The notes under the pieces: model-generated
Seen by the model: the letters and a program-made list of their open reading frames with translations, nothing else
The model's database searches: none
What the model was told of the DNA's origin: nothing
Shown here: positions 28,945-38,206 of the stretch, piece by piece
Layout of the letters: every line of letters starts with the position of its first letter
How positions within the stretch are numbered: the stretch's first letter is position 1
Position numbers and translations under genes: made by a program
Source: Phytopseudomonas punonensis
Lineage (GTDB): Bacteria; Pseudomonadota; Gammaproteobacteria; Pseudomonadales; Pseudomonadaceae
Assembly: GCF_900142655.1 (NCBI RefSeq)
Contig: NZ_FRBQ01000004.1
Span: forward strand, 186,001 to 250,000
Reading direction: 5' to 3'
DNA length: 64,000 nt

Positions 28945-29642
28945 CGGCTCTGCGCTCCGGCTCGATAAGTGGACAAGGTCGCAAAACGGCGCTGCGCTCC
29001 TTGTGCGAAAGAAGGTGGCTATGGCACTTGTTGAACGGCGCAGACCAAGGCGCGACGCCACGCCGTTTTACGGAAACGAGAACGGTGCACGCACAAAGGC
29101 GCGGTCTGCTGCCTTCTCATTCAAGCAATCGTCACATTGATGCAACAACCTGATCGCGAAGGATTTCGCAGCTTTTCACGGCGATACATGGCCCTTAACA
29201 GGACGCAAGGGCGGCGCTGAACTGACTGTCAGGAGCAACGCGGCATGCAGCCGACCACCCTCGACGCAGCCAGTCCGGGTCGGCTTCCCGAACAGCTTTT
29301 TCAGCGCTATCCGAGGTTCCGAACGCGCGCGACCAGCCGAACCTCCGCGGCCATTGGCAATCAATCAGTTAGCAAGCGCCGAGAGCAGTCCCGTTGCGGC
29401 ACGTTAATTGCGAAGTACACCCCGCCTCTGATCGACACCGCTTTGCAAGACCGCGGTGATATACAAAAACAAGCACGTTCTGGAGGGATTTTCTTGCCTA
29501 TTCAAACTGCCGCACCGGCACGTTACGCCAGCCACCGCCACGTCGGGCCTCCATGCGAACCGAACCCGAGCATGACCTGGTGCGCCTGTGCGCAACCGTC
29601 ACCAGTGCGTACAACAACCATAATCCTCGAGGGACTATAGGC
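28945..29642. promoter_or_regulatory. Divergent control region between giant copy 2 and the regulator
   Basis: 698 bp with no convincing gene. It must contain promoters for the minus-strand giant gene and the plus-strand regulator. A 7-bp inverted repeat, GAGGTTC (29313-29319) and GAACCTC (29339-29345), is a possible operator. A 131-codon open frame (29245-29640) has AGGAG upstream of its ATG and stops 2 bp before the regulator ATG, but its content looks non-coding. Confidence 0.45.
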
Positions 29643-31376
29643 ATGTATTCGACCACTCTCGGCACTACCACCACGCCGACCGAAACGCCTTACGACCATG
29701 CACCCTTCAGCAGTGAAGGCGCCGTGCGGTTCGGCGCCTTCATTCTCTACCCACGCCAACACCTGCTGCTCAAGCATGGTGAGCCGGTCAGCCTGGGCAG
29801 CCGTGCGCTGGACCTGCTCATCGCCATGGCGGCAAGGCCGGGAGAGCTGCTGGAAAAATCCGAACTGATCGCCTGCGCCTGGCCGAAGGTCATCGTCGAA
29901 GAGTGCAACCTGCGTGCGCAGATCGTTGCCCTGCGCCGGGTGCTCAGCGAAGACGAAACCGGCTTCGAATACATCGTTACCGTGCCGGGCCGGGGTTATC
30001 GCTTCGTGGCGCATACCGAGCCCTACGCTGCCGGCAGCGAGCCCGCGGTGGCTGAACGCCTGCAGTCGCTGCCCAGCCTGATCACCCGGCCACTGGGCCG
30101 CGATACGGTGCTGCAACGCCTGGCCGAACAGCTGGAGCACACGCGCCTGGTGTCCCTGGTGGGCCCCGGCGGCATCGGCAAGAGTACCGTGGCGCTGGCG
30201 CTCGGCAACCAGTTCGCTGGCGACATGCCCCATGGCACCTGTTTCGTCGATCTCAGCGAAATCGACGAGGACAGCCGCATCCCCCACGCCCTGGCCAAGG
30301 CCCTGGGCCTGCAGGCCAGCAGCGATCCACTGCGTAACGTGGTACAGCACCTGCAGCAACGACGCCAGTTACTGATTCTGGACAACTGCGAGCAGGCACT
30401 GGACGGCACGGCGCTGGTGGTGGAAACCCTGCTCAAGTGGACCCCCGATTGCGTCATCCTGACCACCAGCCGCGAGCCGCTGCGCGCAGCCGGTGAGCAG
30501 ATCGAACGCCTGTTGCCCCTGCAGCTGCCCGCCGCCTGCGAGCACCCCAATGCCGAGCAGGCGCTGGGCTATCCGGCCATCGAACTGTTCGTGGAGCGGG
30601 TGCAGGCCAGCGACACGGCCTTTACCCTCAACGACGGCAACGTGGCGGACGTGATCAACATTTGCCGCAAGCTCGACGGTATTCCCCTGGATATCGAAAT
30701 CGCCGCCACCCGGGTCAGCGCCTTTGGCCTGGGCCCACTGGCCGAACTGCTGGACGGCGAGTTCCGCCTGCAGATGGAGGGCCGTCGTACCGCCCCGCCT
30801 CGTCACCGCTCGCTGCGCGCGACCCTGGACTGGTCCTACCAGACCCTGGCGCCCGCCGAGCAGGCGATGCTGCGCATGGTGGCGATCTTCAACGGCACCT
30901 TCACGCTGAACGCCGTGCGCGCGCTGGTCGAAGGCGACGCGGTGCTGTCCGGTGACCCGCTGCCGCTGATCGAAAGCCTGGTGGACAAGTCGCTGTTGAT
31001 CGCTCACCGCGACGACACCCTCAAGTACTACCAGATGCCCAAGAGCGAGCGCCTCTATGCCTTGGAAAAGCTCGACCAGACCGGCAGCACCCAACGCCTC
31101 GTCGCCCGCCACGCAGCCTACGCACTGGCCGTGGTGAAGAAGGCGGCCAGCCAGCTCGACGCCGTGGTACCGGAAGCCTGGAAGAACCTCTACGGCGCGG
31201 AGAGCGACACCATTCGCTCGGCGCTCACCTGGGCCTGTTCCACCGAGGGCAACCAGTCCCTGGGCCTGGAGCTGACGCTGGCGGCACTCGGCCTCGGCCC
31301 CTATCGTGATCGTTCATCGAGCCCGCGGGTGGAACAGCTGGCACCCCAGGAGCCGTTGCGCTACCAGGCTCGTTGA
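29643..31376 (+). CDS. Winged-helix/NB-ARC transcription regulator, apparently C-truncated
   Basis: 577 aa from the ATG at 29643 (MYSTTLGTT), with GAGGGA upstream. Residues about 22-115 are an OmpR/ToxR-type winged helix (FGAFILYPRQHLLLKHGEPVSLGSRALDLLIAM, then IVTVPGRGYRFVA). A STAND/NB-ARC ATPase follows, with Walker A LVGPGGIGKSTVALAL (about 173-188), Walker B LLILDNCEQ and TTSREPLR. Relatives usually carry a long C-terminal TPR sensor; here the protein ends soon after ALTWACSTEGNQSLGLELTLAALGLG in an unrelated tail (SSSPRVEQLAPQ). It is the only regulator in the secretion block, lying between two giant substrate genes, so it probably controls the system. Confidence 0.82.
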   Translation: MYSTTLGTTTTPTETPYDHAPFSSEGAVRFGAFILYPRQHLLLKHGEPVSLGSRALDLLIAMAARPGELLEKSELIACAWPKVIVEECNLRAQIVALRRVLSEDETGFEYIVTVPGRGYRFVAHTEPYAAGSEPAVAERLQSLPSLITRPLGRDTVLQRLAEQLEHTRLVSLVGPGGIGKSTVALALGNQFAGDMPHGTCFVDLSEIDEDSRIPHALAKALGLQASSDPLRNVVQHLQQRRQLLILDNCEQALDGTALVVETLLKWTPDCVILTTSREPLRAAGEQIERLLPLQLPAACEHPNAEQALGYPAIELFVERVQASDTAFTLNDGNVADVINICRKLDGIPLDIEIAATRVSAFGLGPLAELLDGEFRLQMEGRRTAPPRHRSLRATLDWSYQTLAPAEQAMLRMVAIFNGTFTLNAVRALVEGDAVLSGDPLPLIESLVDKSLLIAHRDDTLKYYQMPKSERLYALEKLDQTGSTQRLVARHAAYALAVVKKAASQLDAVVPEAWKNLYGAESDTIRSALTWACSTEGNQSLGLELTLAALGLGPYRDRSSSPRVEQLAPQEPLRYQAR

Positions 31377-31621
31377 GCACAGAAGATCAGGGCATCGTGG
31401 CCGGAAGGCGGCCGCCACGACAGATCCTGACAGCCTCCAGCCTGAAAGCCTGCCAGTCACGCACAGGCAGCTCGTGATCACTGACACGGCGCCTTGCAAG
31501 TGCGAATTGTGGTGAAAATCCGCAGCACATAAGCGGAGCGCTGCAGCGTTTGTCATAACCTCTGCAAAACCCACCCCTCTGTGCGTTTTGCATGACGCGT
31601 TGACGACAAGCGGAGCAAACG

Positions 31622-34600
31622 ATGACCACCATTCACCAGGGCGATCGCCTCCCTACGCAGCCGGCTAGCGGCGCCTCCTTCGACCAGGTTCTGAAGCACT
31701 CCCGGCTATTGTCCAGCAAACCGGCCGATGGCTACCGCCAGGCCAAGCCGGAGCAAGCGCCGCCTCGCCTCGAGGAGTACGAGCGCATCGAGGCGCCTGG
31801 GCAGGTGGCGGCCGATACCGTGCGCTATGTCACCCGCGCCGGCGAGCAGGTCATCGTTTACCGCTCCAGTACACCGGCGCTCTACCAGCGTGTGGTGGAG
31901 GATCACCACACCCTCGCCGCCCAGGCAGACGGCTATACCCTGGCGGTCGACAACAACGATACCCTTTCCTATTACGAGCACATCACCAGTATCGACACCC
32001 GCAATGCCGAGAGCGGCGTCATCACCTACCAGTTCGGCGCCAACCAGTGGGTCGTCACCCAGAGCCGCACCCCCGACACCTTCAAACGCCTGCTGCACAT
32101 GGAGAAGGTGCTGGCCCACAAGAACGACGGTCACGCCCTGCTCGGCGCCCAGCAGACACTGCCGATGAGCAGCACGGCCTACCGGGCCATCGAAACCCTG
32201 GGCGACGGCCTGACCCGCGTCGAGACCAGCGACGGCCAGCGCTACATCATCTCTGCCCAGTTGAATCCCCAGGCTCATCAGCAACTGCAGTACCTCAGCG
32301 AGGTGCGCGGCCAGATCGCCGCTGGCGGGCAGCAGGGCTACGAGATCGTGGAATCGCTGCCAGCGGACTATGACATCGACAAGCTGAAGGTCGAGAGCAT
32401 CGACAAGCAAACCGGGCTTATCCATTTCCGCTACGACGGGCAGGCCTACCTGCTCGCGCCCGGCGACGCCAGCGAGACGGAAATGCAGCTGCCCGAGGGG
32501 GTGCGTATCGGCCTGGCGGGCGCCAATGACAAGTCGCCCAGCCTGGAGCTGCGCGGCTCGCGGCTCTACGATCTGCTCACGGCATTGAAACAGACCGAAG
32601 GCACCGTCGCCCATGACGCCCTGGTCAATGCCATCAAGAACGGTGACATCCTGGCCAGCGACGCCAACGAGCCCGTTGCCCTGGCCGAGATCGACAACGT
32701 GCATGCCTTCAGCGAGGGCGGCGTGCAGGTCATTACCCTCAAGGACGGCAGGAAGGTGGTGGCCATCGAAGCCATGGCGCCGAACGCGTTCAAGGCCTAT
32801 GCCCAGTCGGCCGCGGTGCTCGCCGGCATCGCCCGAGCCGAGGGGGATGGTTACCGCCTGGCAGGTGCTGATCACTACCTGCCGTCCACCGAAGACATCG
32901 CCAGCATGGGTGGCGTTGGCGAGTACGGCCCCGGCCTGATTGCCTTCACCTATCGCAAACCCGGCGGCGAGGAAGAAAAACTGATCGTCAGCGAAGCGAT
33001 CAACCCGGAGTTGTTCGCCCAGGTGTCCGGGCATCGTGACGAAGTCACCCTGCAGATCAATGACCTCGACGCACTGCGCAGGGAACACAACCTGCCGCCG
33101 CTCGCGGAGGTCAGCATCAACGAGCTGCCTACCAGCGAAAAAAACGAGGACGGGCAAACCCTGAACGTGCAGGAACTGGCCCTGCAACGCATGATCCAGG
33201 CCTACCGCGAGGGCGTCAAAGACGGCAGCATTGCCGCCGATGATCCACGCGCGCGCTTCCTGCGCGCCCTGGAAGCCAAGAGCATGGCCGAGAACGGCAT
33301 GTCGATCATTCCCGAACACGGCCGCGGCTACAAGGCCGATGCCAGCGACCCCATCGACGTCACCAGCCGCGATGTGCGCGAAGAGATATTCGATGTCCAG
33401 GCCATCGACGAAACCCTGGCCGAACTGACCAGCAACGAGACGGTCGCGGCCGACCTCGCGCGCTTCGACATGGAAGCCAGGGACAAGGTGGTTGGCGGGC
33501 CGGAGAAAATCGCCGAAGTCGAGGAAAGACTGAAAAGCAGCGCCAACTCCGAGGCGTTCCGTACCTACATCAAGGCATTGGAAGCCGATGGCAAGAGCGA
33601 ACTGGCGCAGCTGGAAATCCAGCAGACCTACCTCAACGTGGCGCAGATCGACCCGCAGGCGGCCGAGCAGTTTCTCGGCGACCTGAGTCGCGACACCATG
33701 ATCATGGACCTCGATGCGATCATGGCCGACCCCAGCCAGATCAGCGAGGACAACAGCTCGCTGGCGGCGATCGACACCACCAACTACTGGCTGCGGGCGG
33801 CCAGGGCCATCCCCGATATTCCCTCGCACCTGATCAGCAGCTGGGAAACGACCATCCAGAAGTTCGCGCTGAACAAGAACGATGCGGCGGCGTTCAGCAA
33901 GATCTACGCAGAACTGGGTGATACCTACATGCGTAACGGTGTGGTCACCGATACCGATATCCAGCGCGCATTCAACGCCGAGAACAATGCCTTCCGCTCG
34001 CTGTCCTCGACCGAGCGGGACAACCTGACCAAGATGTTCACCACCATGAAGGACACCGGCACCCTCGGCTCGGTGTCCGGCATCTTCGGCCTGGCCCGTG
34101 GCATCTACCAGCTGCACGGCAATCCGGGCAACCTGGCCAGCACCCCGGAAGGCCGGTTGGCCATCGCCGCTGACTTCATCACCTTCGCCAGCTTTTCCAA
34201 CAATTTCCTCACCCTCGGTTCGAAGACCTACGACACCATCCTCAACACCAAGGTGTACGAGCATCTGGGGCTCAGCAAAAGCATTCCGGAAATGTGGGGC
34301 AAGCTGCCACCGGTGGCGCCACCCGGTGTCAATGTGGATGCCAACCTGGCCAAGCACCTGGCCGGCCAGGGCTTTATCAGCGACATACCATCCGTATACG
34401 TTCACGACGAGAGAGGCGGCGTCACCCAGGTGATTGCCGGCCCCGACTACGAGACGGACAACCCGAACAAGGTTCCCAACGTCGCCAACCGCGACCACTA
34501 CGCCAACTTCGATGCCGACGCCTTCAAGCGCGGCTACCTGGACGGCGCCGGCAACACCAAGTACCGCATCTCCGATGCCAGCACGGGGCACCGTATCGCC

Positions 34601-35296
34601 GGCTCGGTATCGCGGTTCATCGGCTCCTCTGCCGACCTGGCTGGCGCGGTGACCGGCATCGTGCTGGGCGCCTTCGGCATCCGCGACGGCCTCAAGAACG
34701 GCGACTCGCTGCAGACGGCCTCTGGCTTTCTCGGGGTATTCGGTGGCTTGAGCGGTGTGGCGGCCGGTGTGGCCAGCGTCAATGGTGCCTGGGGCATCAT
34801 CGGCGGCTCGGCAGGGCGCATCATTGCCGCCGCCGGGCCGGTGGGCTTCCTGATTTCCGCCGGCCTAGGCTTCATCGGGGCGATTCTGGGCACCATCAAA
34901 TCCCACAAGCTGCACAAGGTCTCCCTGGAGAAATGGGAGCAGATCAAGCAGTTCGAGAACGACGGGCTGCTGCAGGAACACGGCGCGGACAACTATGTCT
35001 GGCTGCAGACCTACCTGTCGGACTACCGCCAGCGCGACACCCCGGATAATCGCAGCGTCTTCGATTTCCGCCAGGCCGAATGGCAAGGCAAGGACGACAC
35101 CCACCTCGACTACCTGGGTGACGGCGCCAACGAAAGAACCGGCGGCTTCTCCTGGGCCTCCGGCCACGAATACACCTTCGTCGACGACGAGGGCAACGAG
35201 CATATCTACGTCAGTGGCTATGGCTCGTTCACGCCGAAGGACGAGTCCTCGCCGGACCTGCCTAAGGCCACCACCACGACCTGGGAGACGAGCTAG
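31622..35296 (+). CDS. Giant HrpF/NopX/HrpK-like type III translocon-family protein (copy 3)
   Basis: 1224 aa. The N-terminal third is built from units of roughly 90-100 residues, each with an xxVVxxSxxPxxxxxL helix and a DGY or NDGH turn (for example VIVYRSSTPALYQRV, WVVTQSRTPDTFKRL, YIISAQLNPQAHQQL, VVAIEAMAPNAFKAY). The shared central block is at about 812-895 (TGTLGSVSGIFGLARGIYQL to LGLSKSIPEMWGK), followed by a Gly/Ala-rich hydrophobic stretch at about 993-1093. Unlike copies 1 and 2 it has no EF-hand-like C-terminus and ends in a short Thr-rich tail. CGGAGC precedes the ATG at 31622. Lies between the regulator and sctU. Confidence 0.68.
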   Translation: MTTIHQGDRLPTQPASGASFDQVLKHSRLLSSKPADGYRQAKPEQAPPRLEEYERIEAPGQVAADTVRYVTRAGEQVIVYRSSTPALYQRVVEDHHTLAAQADGYTLAVDNNDTLSYYEHITSIDTRNAESGVITYQFGANQWVVTQSRTPDTFKRLLHMEKVLAHKNDGHALLGAQQTLPMSSTAYRAIETLGDGLTRVETSDGQRYIISAQLNPQAHQQLQYLSEVRGQIAAGGQQGYEIVESLPADYDIDKLKVESIDKQTGLIHFRYDGQAYLLAPGDASETEMQLPEGVRIGLAGANDKSPSLELRGSRLYDLLTALKQTEGTVAHDALVNAIKNGDILASDANEPVALAEIDNVHAFSEGGVQVITLKDGRKVVAIEAMAPNAFKAYAQSAAVLAGIARAEGDGYRLAGADHYLPSTEDIASMGGVGEYGPGLIAFTYRKPGGEEEKLIVSEAINPELFAQVSGHRDEVTLQINDLDALRREHNLPPLAEVSINELPTSEKNEDGQTLNVQELALQRMIQAYREGVKDGSIAADDPRARFLRALEAKSMAENGMSIIPEHGRGYKADASDPIDVTSRDVREEIFDVQAIDETLAELTSNETVAADLARFDMEARDKVVGGPEKIAEVEERLKSSANSEAFRTYIKALEADGKSELAQLEIQQTYLNVAQIDPQAAEQFLGDLSRDTMIMDLDAIMADPSQISEDNSSLAAIDTTNYWLRAARAIPDIPSHLISSWETTIQKFALNKNDAAAFSKIYAELGDTYMRNGVVTDTDIQRAFNAENNAFRSLSSTERDNLTKMFTTMKDTGTLGSVSGIFGLARGIYQLHGNPGNLASTPEGRLAIAADFITFASFSNNFLTLGSKTYDTILNTKVYEHLGLSKSIPEMWGKLPPVAPPGVNVDANLAKHLAGQGFISDIPSVYVHDERGGVTQVIAGPDYETDNPNKVPNVANRDHYANFDADAFKRGYLDGAGNTKYRISDASTGHRIAGSVSRFIGSSADLAGAVTGIVLGAFGIRDGLKNGDSLQTASGFLGVFGGLSGVAAGVASVNGAWGIIGGSAGRIIAAAGPVGFLISAGLGFIGAILGTIKSHKLHKVSLEKWEQIKQFENDGLLQEHGADNYVWLQTYLSDYRQRDTPDNRSVFDFRQAEWQGKDDTHLDYLGDGANERTGGFSWASGHEYTFVDDEGNEHIYVSGYGSFTPKDESSPDLPKATTTTWETS

Positions 35297-35396
35297 ACGC
35301 GCCAGTCGATGGTCATGCGCCAGTTACGGGCGTGGCCATCTGCACAGGGCTGACCGCCGGCCCCGGCCGATAGCGGGGTTCCCCCAGGAACCTGGT

Positions 35397-36452
35397 TCAG
35401 ATCAGCCGCGCGGCGACCAGCGCATCGGCCACCGGCTGGAAGGTATTGGCCGGAATCGGCTCGCCCTTCACCGCCCGCTTGGCAATCTCGGCCGCCAGCC
35501 TGGCGTCCGGGCTACGGGGTACCCCCAGGCTCGCCGACTGCGCCAGCAGTGCTTTGGCGTCCTCACCGATGGCCATGCACACCAGCACCGGTACCGGGGT
35601 TTCGCCACGCACGTAGCGTACGCCGACCAGCCAGCCGTCTTCGCCGCCGATCATCAAGGTGGCATGGGCGATGCCGACCTTGCGGCTGCTCAAGGCCTGC
35701 ATCTCGCGGCGCTGGCGCTGGCGTTCGCGCTTGATCAGCGGATCGCCGTCCATGTCCTTGCGCTCGCGCTTCTGCTCGCTGCGGGTCATGCGCATTTCAC
35801 GCTGGAACAGCCAGCGCTGCAGCAGCACATCGACGCCGCCGATGAGCAGGTAGGTAAGCAGCACCGTGACGAGCAGCGGCTTGAGCAGCACGAAGAACAC
35901 CGACTCGATGCAGCCGGCGCCGCAACGCGAGGATTCCATCAGCGCCTGCAAGGCGATGCGCCCCACCACGTAGAAGGCCACCGACAGCACCACCACCTTG
36001 ATCAGGCTCTTGAGGAACTCGATGAAATTGCGCATGGAAAAAATGCGCTTGGCCCCTTCCACCGGGTTGATGCGCGAGAATTCCGGCTTGATCGGTTCGC
36101 CGGAAAACAACACCCCGCGCATGGTCACGATGTTGGTGAGGATCACGCAGACCACCGTCACCCCGAGGATCGGCAAGGCGGTGCGCAACAACACTTGCTG
36201 GGCACTTTCCAGCAGACGCGGCCAGACCGTAGCAAAGGGCTCCACGTAGATGGTCGCCGCCAGGTCGAGCAGGCCGCGCACCCGTGATTCGGCGACGCCG
36301 GCGAGAAAGGCGATGCACACCGAGCAGCCGAGCAACACCACCGCCGAGACCATGTCCTGGCTTTTCGAGACCTGGCCTTTCTGCCGCGCCTCGCGCAGCT
36401 TCTTGTCGGAAGCCGGCTGGGATTTCTCCTCGCTGCCGCTGTTGCCGGCCAT
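35397..36452 (-). CDS. sctU: Type III export gate switch protein SctU, without NPTH
   Basis: 351 aa. Inner-membrane switch protein of the export gate (YscU/HrcU/RhcU). The N-terminal KKLREARQKGQVSKSQD is the family signature, followed by four membrane segments (about 33-55, 85-110, 148-170, 187-212) and a cytoplasmic C-domain. In other members this domain cleaves itself within NPTH; here the aligned stretch before VRYVRGETPVPVL reads GEDG at 270-273. The C-domain otherwise keeps the family pattern. Self-cleavage by the normal route therefore looks impossible. Last gene of the sctC1-to-sctU run, overlapping sctT by one base. Confidence 0.93.
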   Translation of the reverse strand: MAGNSGSEEKSQPASDKKLREARQKGQVSKSQDMVSAVVLLGCSVCIAFLAGVAESRVRGLLDLAATIYVEPFATVWPRLLESAQQVLLRTALPILGVTVVCVILTNIVTMRGVLFSGEPIKPEFSRINPVEGAKRIFSMRNFIEFLKSLIKVVVLSVAFYVVGRIALQALMESSRCGAGCIESVFFVLLKPLLVTVLLTYLLIGGVDVLLQRWLFQREMRMTRSEQKRERKDMDGDPLIKRERQRQRREMQALSSRKVGIAHATLMIGGEDGWLVGVRYVRGETPVPVLVCMAIGEDAKALLAQSASLGVPRSPDARLAAEIAKRAVKGEPIPANTFQPVADALVAARLI

Positions 36453-37270
36453 CAGGGCTCACCCGCGCCGGACAGCGTCTTGAGCACCTCGACGGTGCCG
36501 CGAAATTCCGCCAGTTGCTCGAGCATCAGCGGGATCAGGAAGCCGCAGTAGAGCACCATCAGAAAGGTGAAGATCAGGTTCTTTATCGATAGCGAGAGGT
36601 CGAAGATATTCATCTGCGGCGCCATGCGCGACAGGTAGGCGAGCATCATGTCCGCCACCAGCAGGGCGATGATCAGCGGTGCCACCATCAGCACGCCGAT
36701 GCGCATCACCTGGTCGAGAATCGCCAGCACCGCCTCCAGCGCAGCACTGGCGATCACCGGGGTAAAGGCGGTAACCGGCCATAGCTGGTAGCTGTGGTAG
36801 AAACCGTCGACCATCAGGATGAAGCCGCCGGACATGAAGAACAGAGTGATCAGGGTGACGCTGAGCAGGGTCGCGGTGACCCCGGCCTCACCGGCCCCGG
36901 AGGGGTCGACCAGTTGCGCCATGGTCGAGCCACGCTGCAGGTCGACCAGCTCGCCGGCCACTTCGGCAGCCCAGAACGGAATGCCGAACAGCAGGCCCAC
37001 GGTCACCCCGATGAGGAATTCCTTGACCATCAGCCCGGCCAGGAAAAAGCTGCCGTAGTCTTCCAGGGCGGTCAGCGCCGAGAACGCCGGCAGGAACATC
37101 GGCGCGGAGATCGCCACGGCCACGCAGCTGCGGATCATCCCGGTCAGCCCCAGGCGATTGAAGGCCGGGGTGATGAACACCAGGCCGAGCGCCCGGCAGA
37201 CCGCCAGGGCCGCCGCCGAGATCACCGGATACGCGATCTCGGCGATGCCCAGACCGATATCGGCATCCAT
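36452..37270 (-). CDS. sctT: Type III export gate protein SctT
   Basis: 272 aa with six to eight hydrophobic segments. Member of the SctRST export gate. PFWAAEVAGELVDLQRGSTMAQLVDPSGAGEAG is the conserved SctT segment, and MNIFDLSLSIKNLIFTFLMVLYCGFL is the C-terminal one. It starts 3 bp after the sctS stop, and its own stop shares a base with the sctU ATG, so translation is probably coupled along sctR-S-T-U. Confidence 0.95.
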   Translation of the reverse strand: MDADIGLGIAEIAYPVISAAALAVCRALGLVFITPAFNRLGLTGMIRSCVAVAISAPMFLPAFSALTALEDYGSFFLAGLMVKEFLIGVTVGLLFGIPFWAAEVAGELVDLQRGSTMAQLVDPSGAGEAGVTATLLSVTLITLFFMSGGFILMVDGFYHSYQLWPVTAFTPVIASAALEAVLAILDQVMRIGVLMVAPLIIALLVADMMLAYLSRMAPQMNIFDLSLSIKNLIFTFLMVLYCGFLIPLMLEQLAEFRGTVEVLKTLSGAGEP

Positions 37271-37273
37271 GCC

Positions 37274-37543
37274 CTAGCGCGTCCAGGCAGGGAAATTGTC
37301 CAGCACATGGCTTGCCAGCGCCGCCACCTGGGTGGCCAGCAGCGGGCCGATCAGCACCAATACCAGCAGCACCGCCACCAGCTTCACGGCTTGCGGCAGG
37401 GTCTGGTCCTGGATCTGGGTAAGCGCCTGCAGCAGGCCGACACCGAGACCGATGAGAATGGCCACGCCCAGTGCCGGGGCGCTGAGCAACAGCACGGTCA
37501 TCAGTGCCTGTTTCATCAACGACAGAAATACGTCCTGGCCCAT
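37274..37543 (-). CDS. sctS: Type III export gate protein SctS
   Basis: 89 aa, two membrane helices, the usual size. MGQDVFLSLMKQALMTVLLLSAPALGVAILIGLGVGLLQALTQIQDQTLPQAVKLVAVLLVL is typical: the first helix, the GLxQALTQIQDQTLP loop, then the second helix. Forms the gate helix bundle with SctR and SctT. Three bases separate it from both neighbours. Confidence 0.96.
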   Translation of the reverse strand: MGQDVFLSLMKQALMTVLLLSAPALGVAILIGLGVGLLQALTQIQDQTLPQAVKLVAVLLVLVLIGPLLATQVAALASHVLDNFPAWTR

Positions 37544-37546
37544 GCT

Positions 37547-38206
37547 TCACCCTGCCCCATAGCTGAGAATCAGGCCGTGCATCAGCCGTGACCAGCCGCT
37601 GACGGCGACGAACAGAAAGATCTTCAGGGGAATCGAGATCAGCGTCGGCGACACCATCATCATGCCCATGGCCATCAGCACGTTGGCCACCAGCAGGTCG
37701 ATCACCAGGAAGGGAATGTAGAGCAGAAAGCCGATCTCGAAGGCACGGGTCAGCTCGGAACTGACGAACGCCGGAATCAGCACCACCAGATCGTCGTCGC
37801 GCAGGTCGGCGCGGGCCTCCTCGGACCACACGGTCTCGGTGGCCTGCACGAAGAAGGCGCGCTCGGACGGGTTGGCGAAGCGTGACAGGTGGGTCTGCAA
37901 GGGCGCATGCAGGGCATCGCCCAACTCGCGCAACTCCTCGGCGTTCTGCAGACTGATCGAGCGGCCCTCCACCTCGCGGTACATCTCGCCGATCAGCGGC
38001 GTGGTCACGTACACCGCGAGGATCAGGGCGATGCCGTAGAGCACCAGGTTCGGCGGCGTCTGCTGCACGCCCAGGGCATTGCGGATCAGGAACAGCACCA
38101 CGGAGATTTTCAGAAAGCCGGTCAGGGTCACCACCGCCAGGGGAACCAAGCCGATCGTGGTGACGACCAGGATGATTTCCAGCAGGTTAGGTTGGTAATC
38201 CGTCAT
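37547..38206 (-). CDS. sctR: Type III export gate protein SctR
   Basis: 219 aa, four predicted membrane segments. TTIGLVPLAVVTLTGFLKISVVLFLIRNALGVQQTPPNLVLYGIALIL and the C-terminal LVIDLLVANVLMAMGMMMVSPTLISIPLKIFLFVAVSGWSRL are family hallmarks. Core of the export gate complex in the inner membrane. ATG at 38206 overlaps the sctQ stop by 4 bp. Confidence 0.96.
   Translation of the reverse strand: MTDYQPNLLEIILVVTTIGLVPLAVVTLTGFLKISVVLFLIRNALGVQQTPPNLVLYGIALILAVYVTTPLIGEMYREVEGRSISLQNAEELRELGDALHAPLQTHLSRFANPSERAFFVQATETVWSEEARADLRDDDLVVLIPAFVSSELTRAFEIGFLLYIPFLVIDLLVANVLMAMGMMMVSPTLISIPLKIFLFVAVSGWSRLMHGLILSYGAG

Noticed and set aside
29311..29345. Possible HrpL hrp-box (GGAACC...CCAC) before giant copy 2.
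   Set aside because: GGAACC is present on the minus strand but the CCACnnA half is missing at the needed 15-16 bp spacing. No HrpL gene was found.
29245..29640. 131-codon open frame just before the regulator, with a possible ribosome site.
   Set aside because: Composition is unlike a protein (Arg/Ser/Pro/Thr rich with no pattern), no family resemblance, and it occupies the divergent promoter region.
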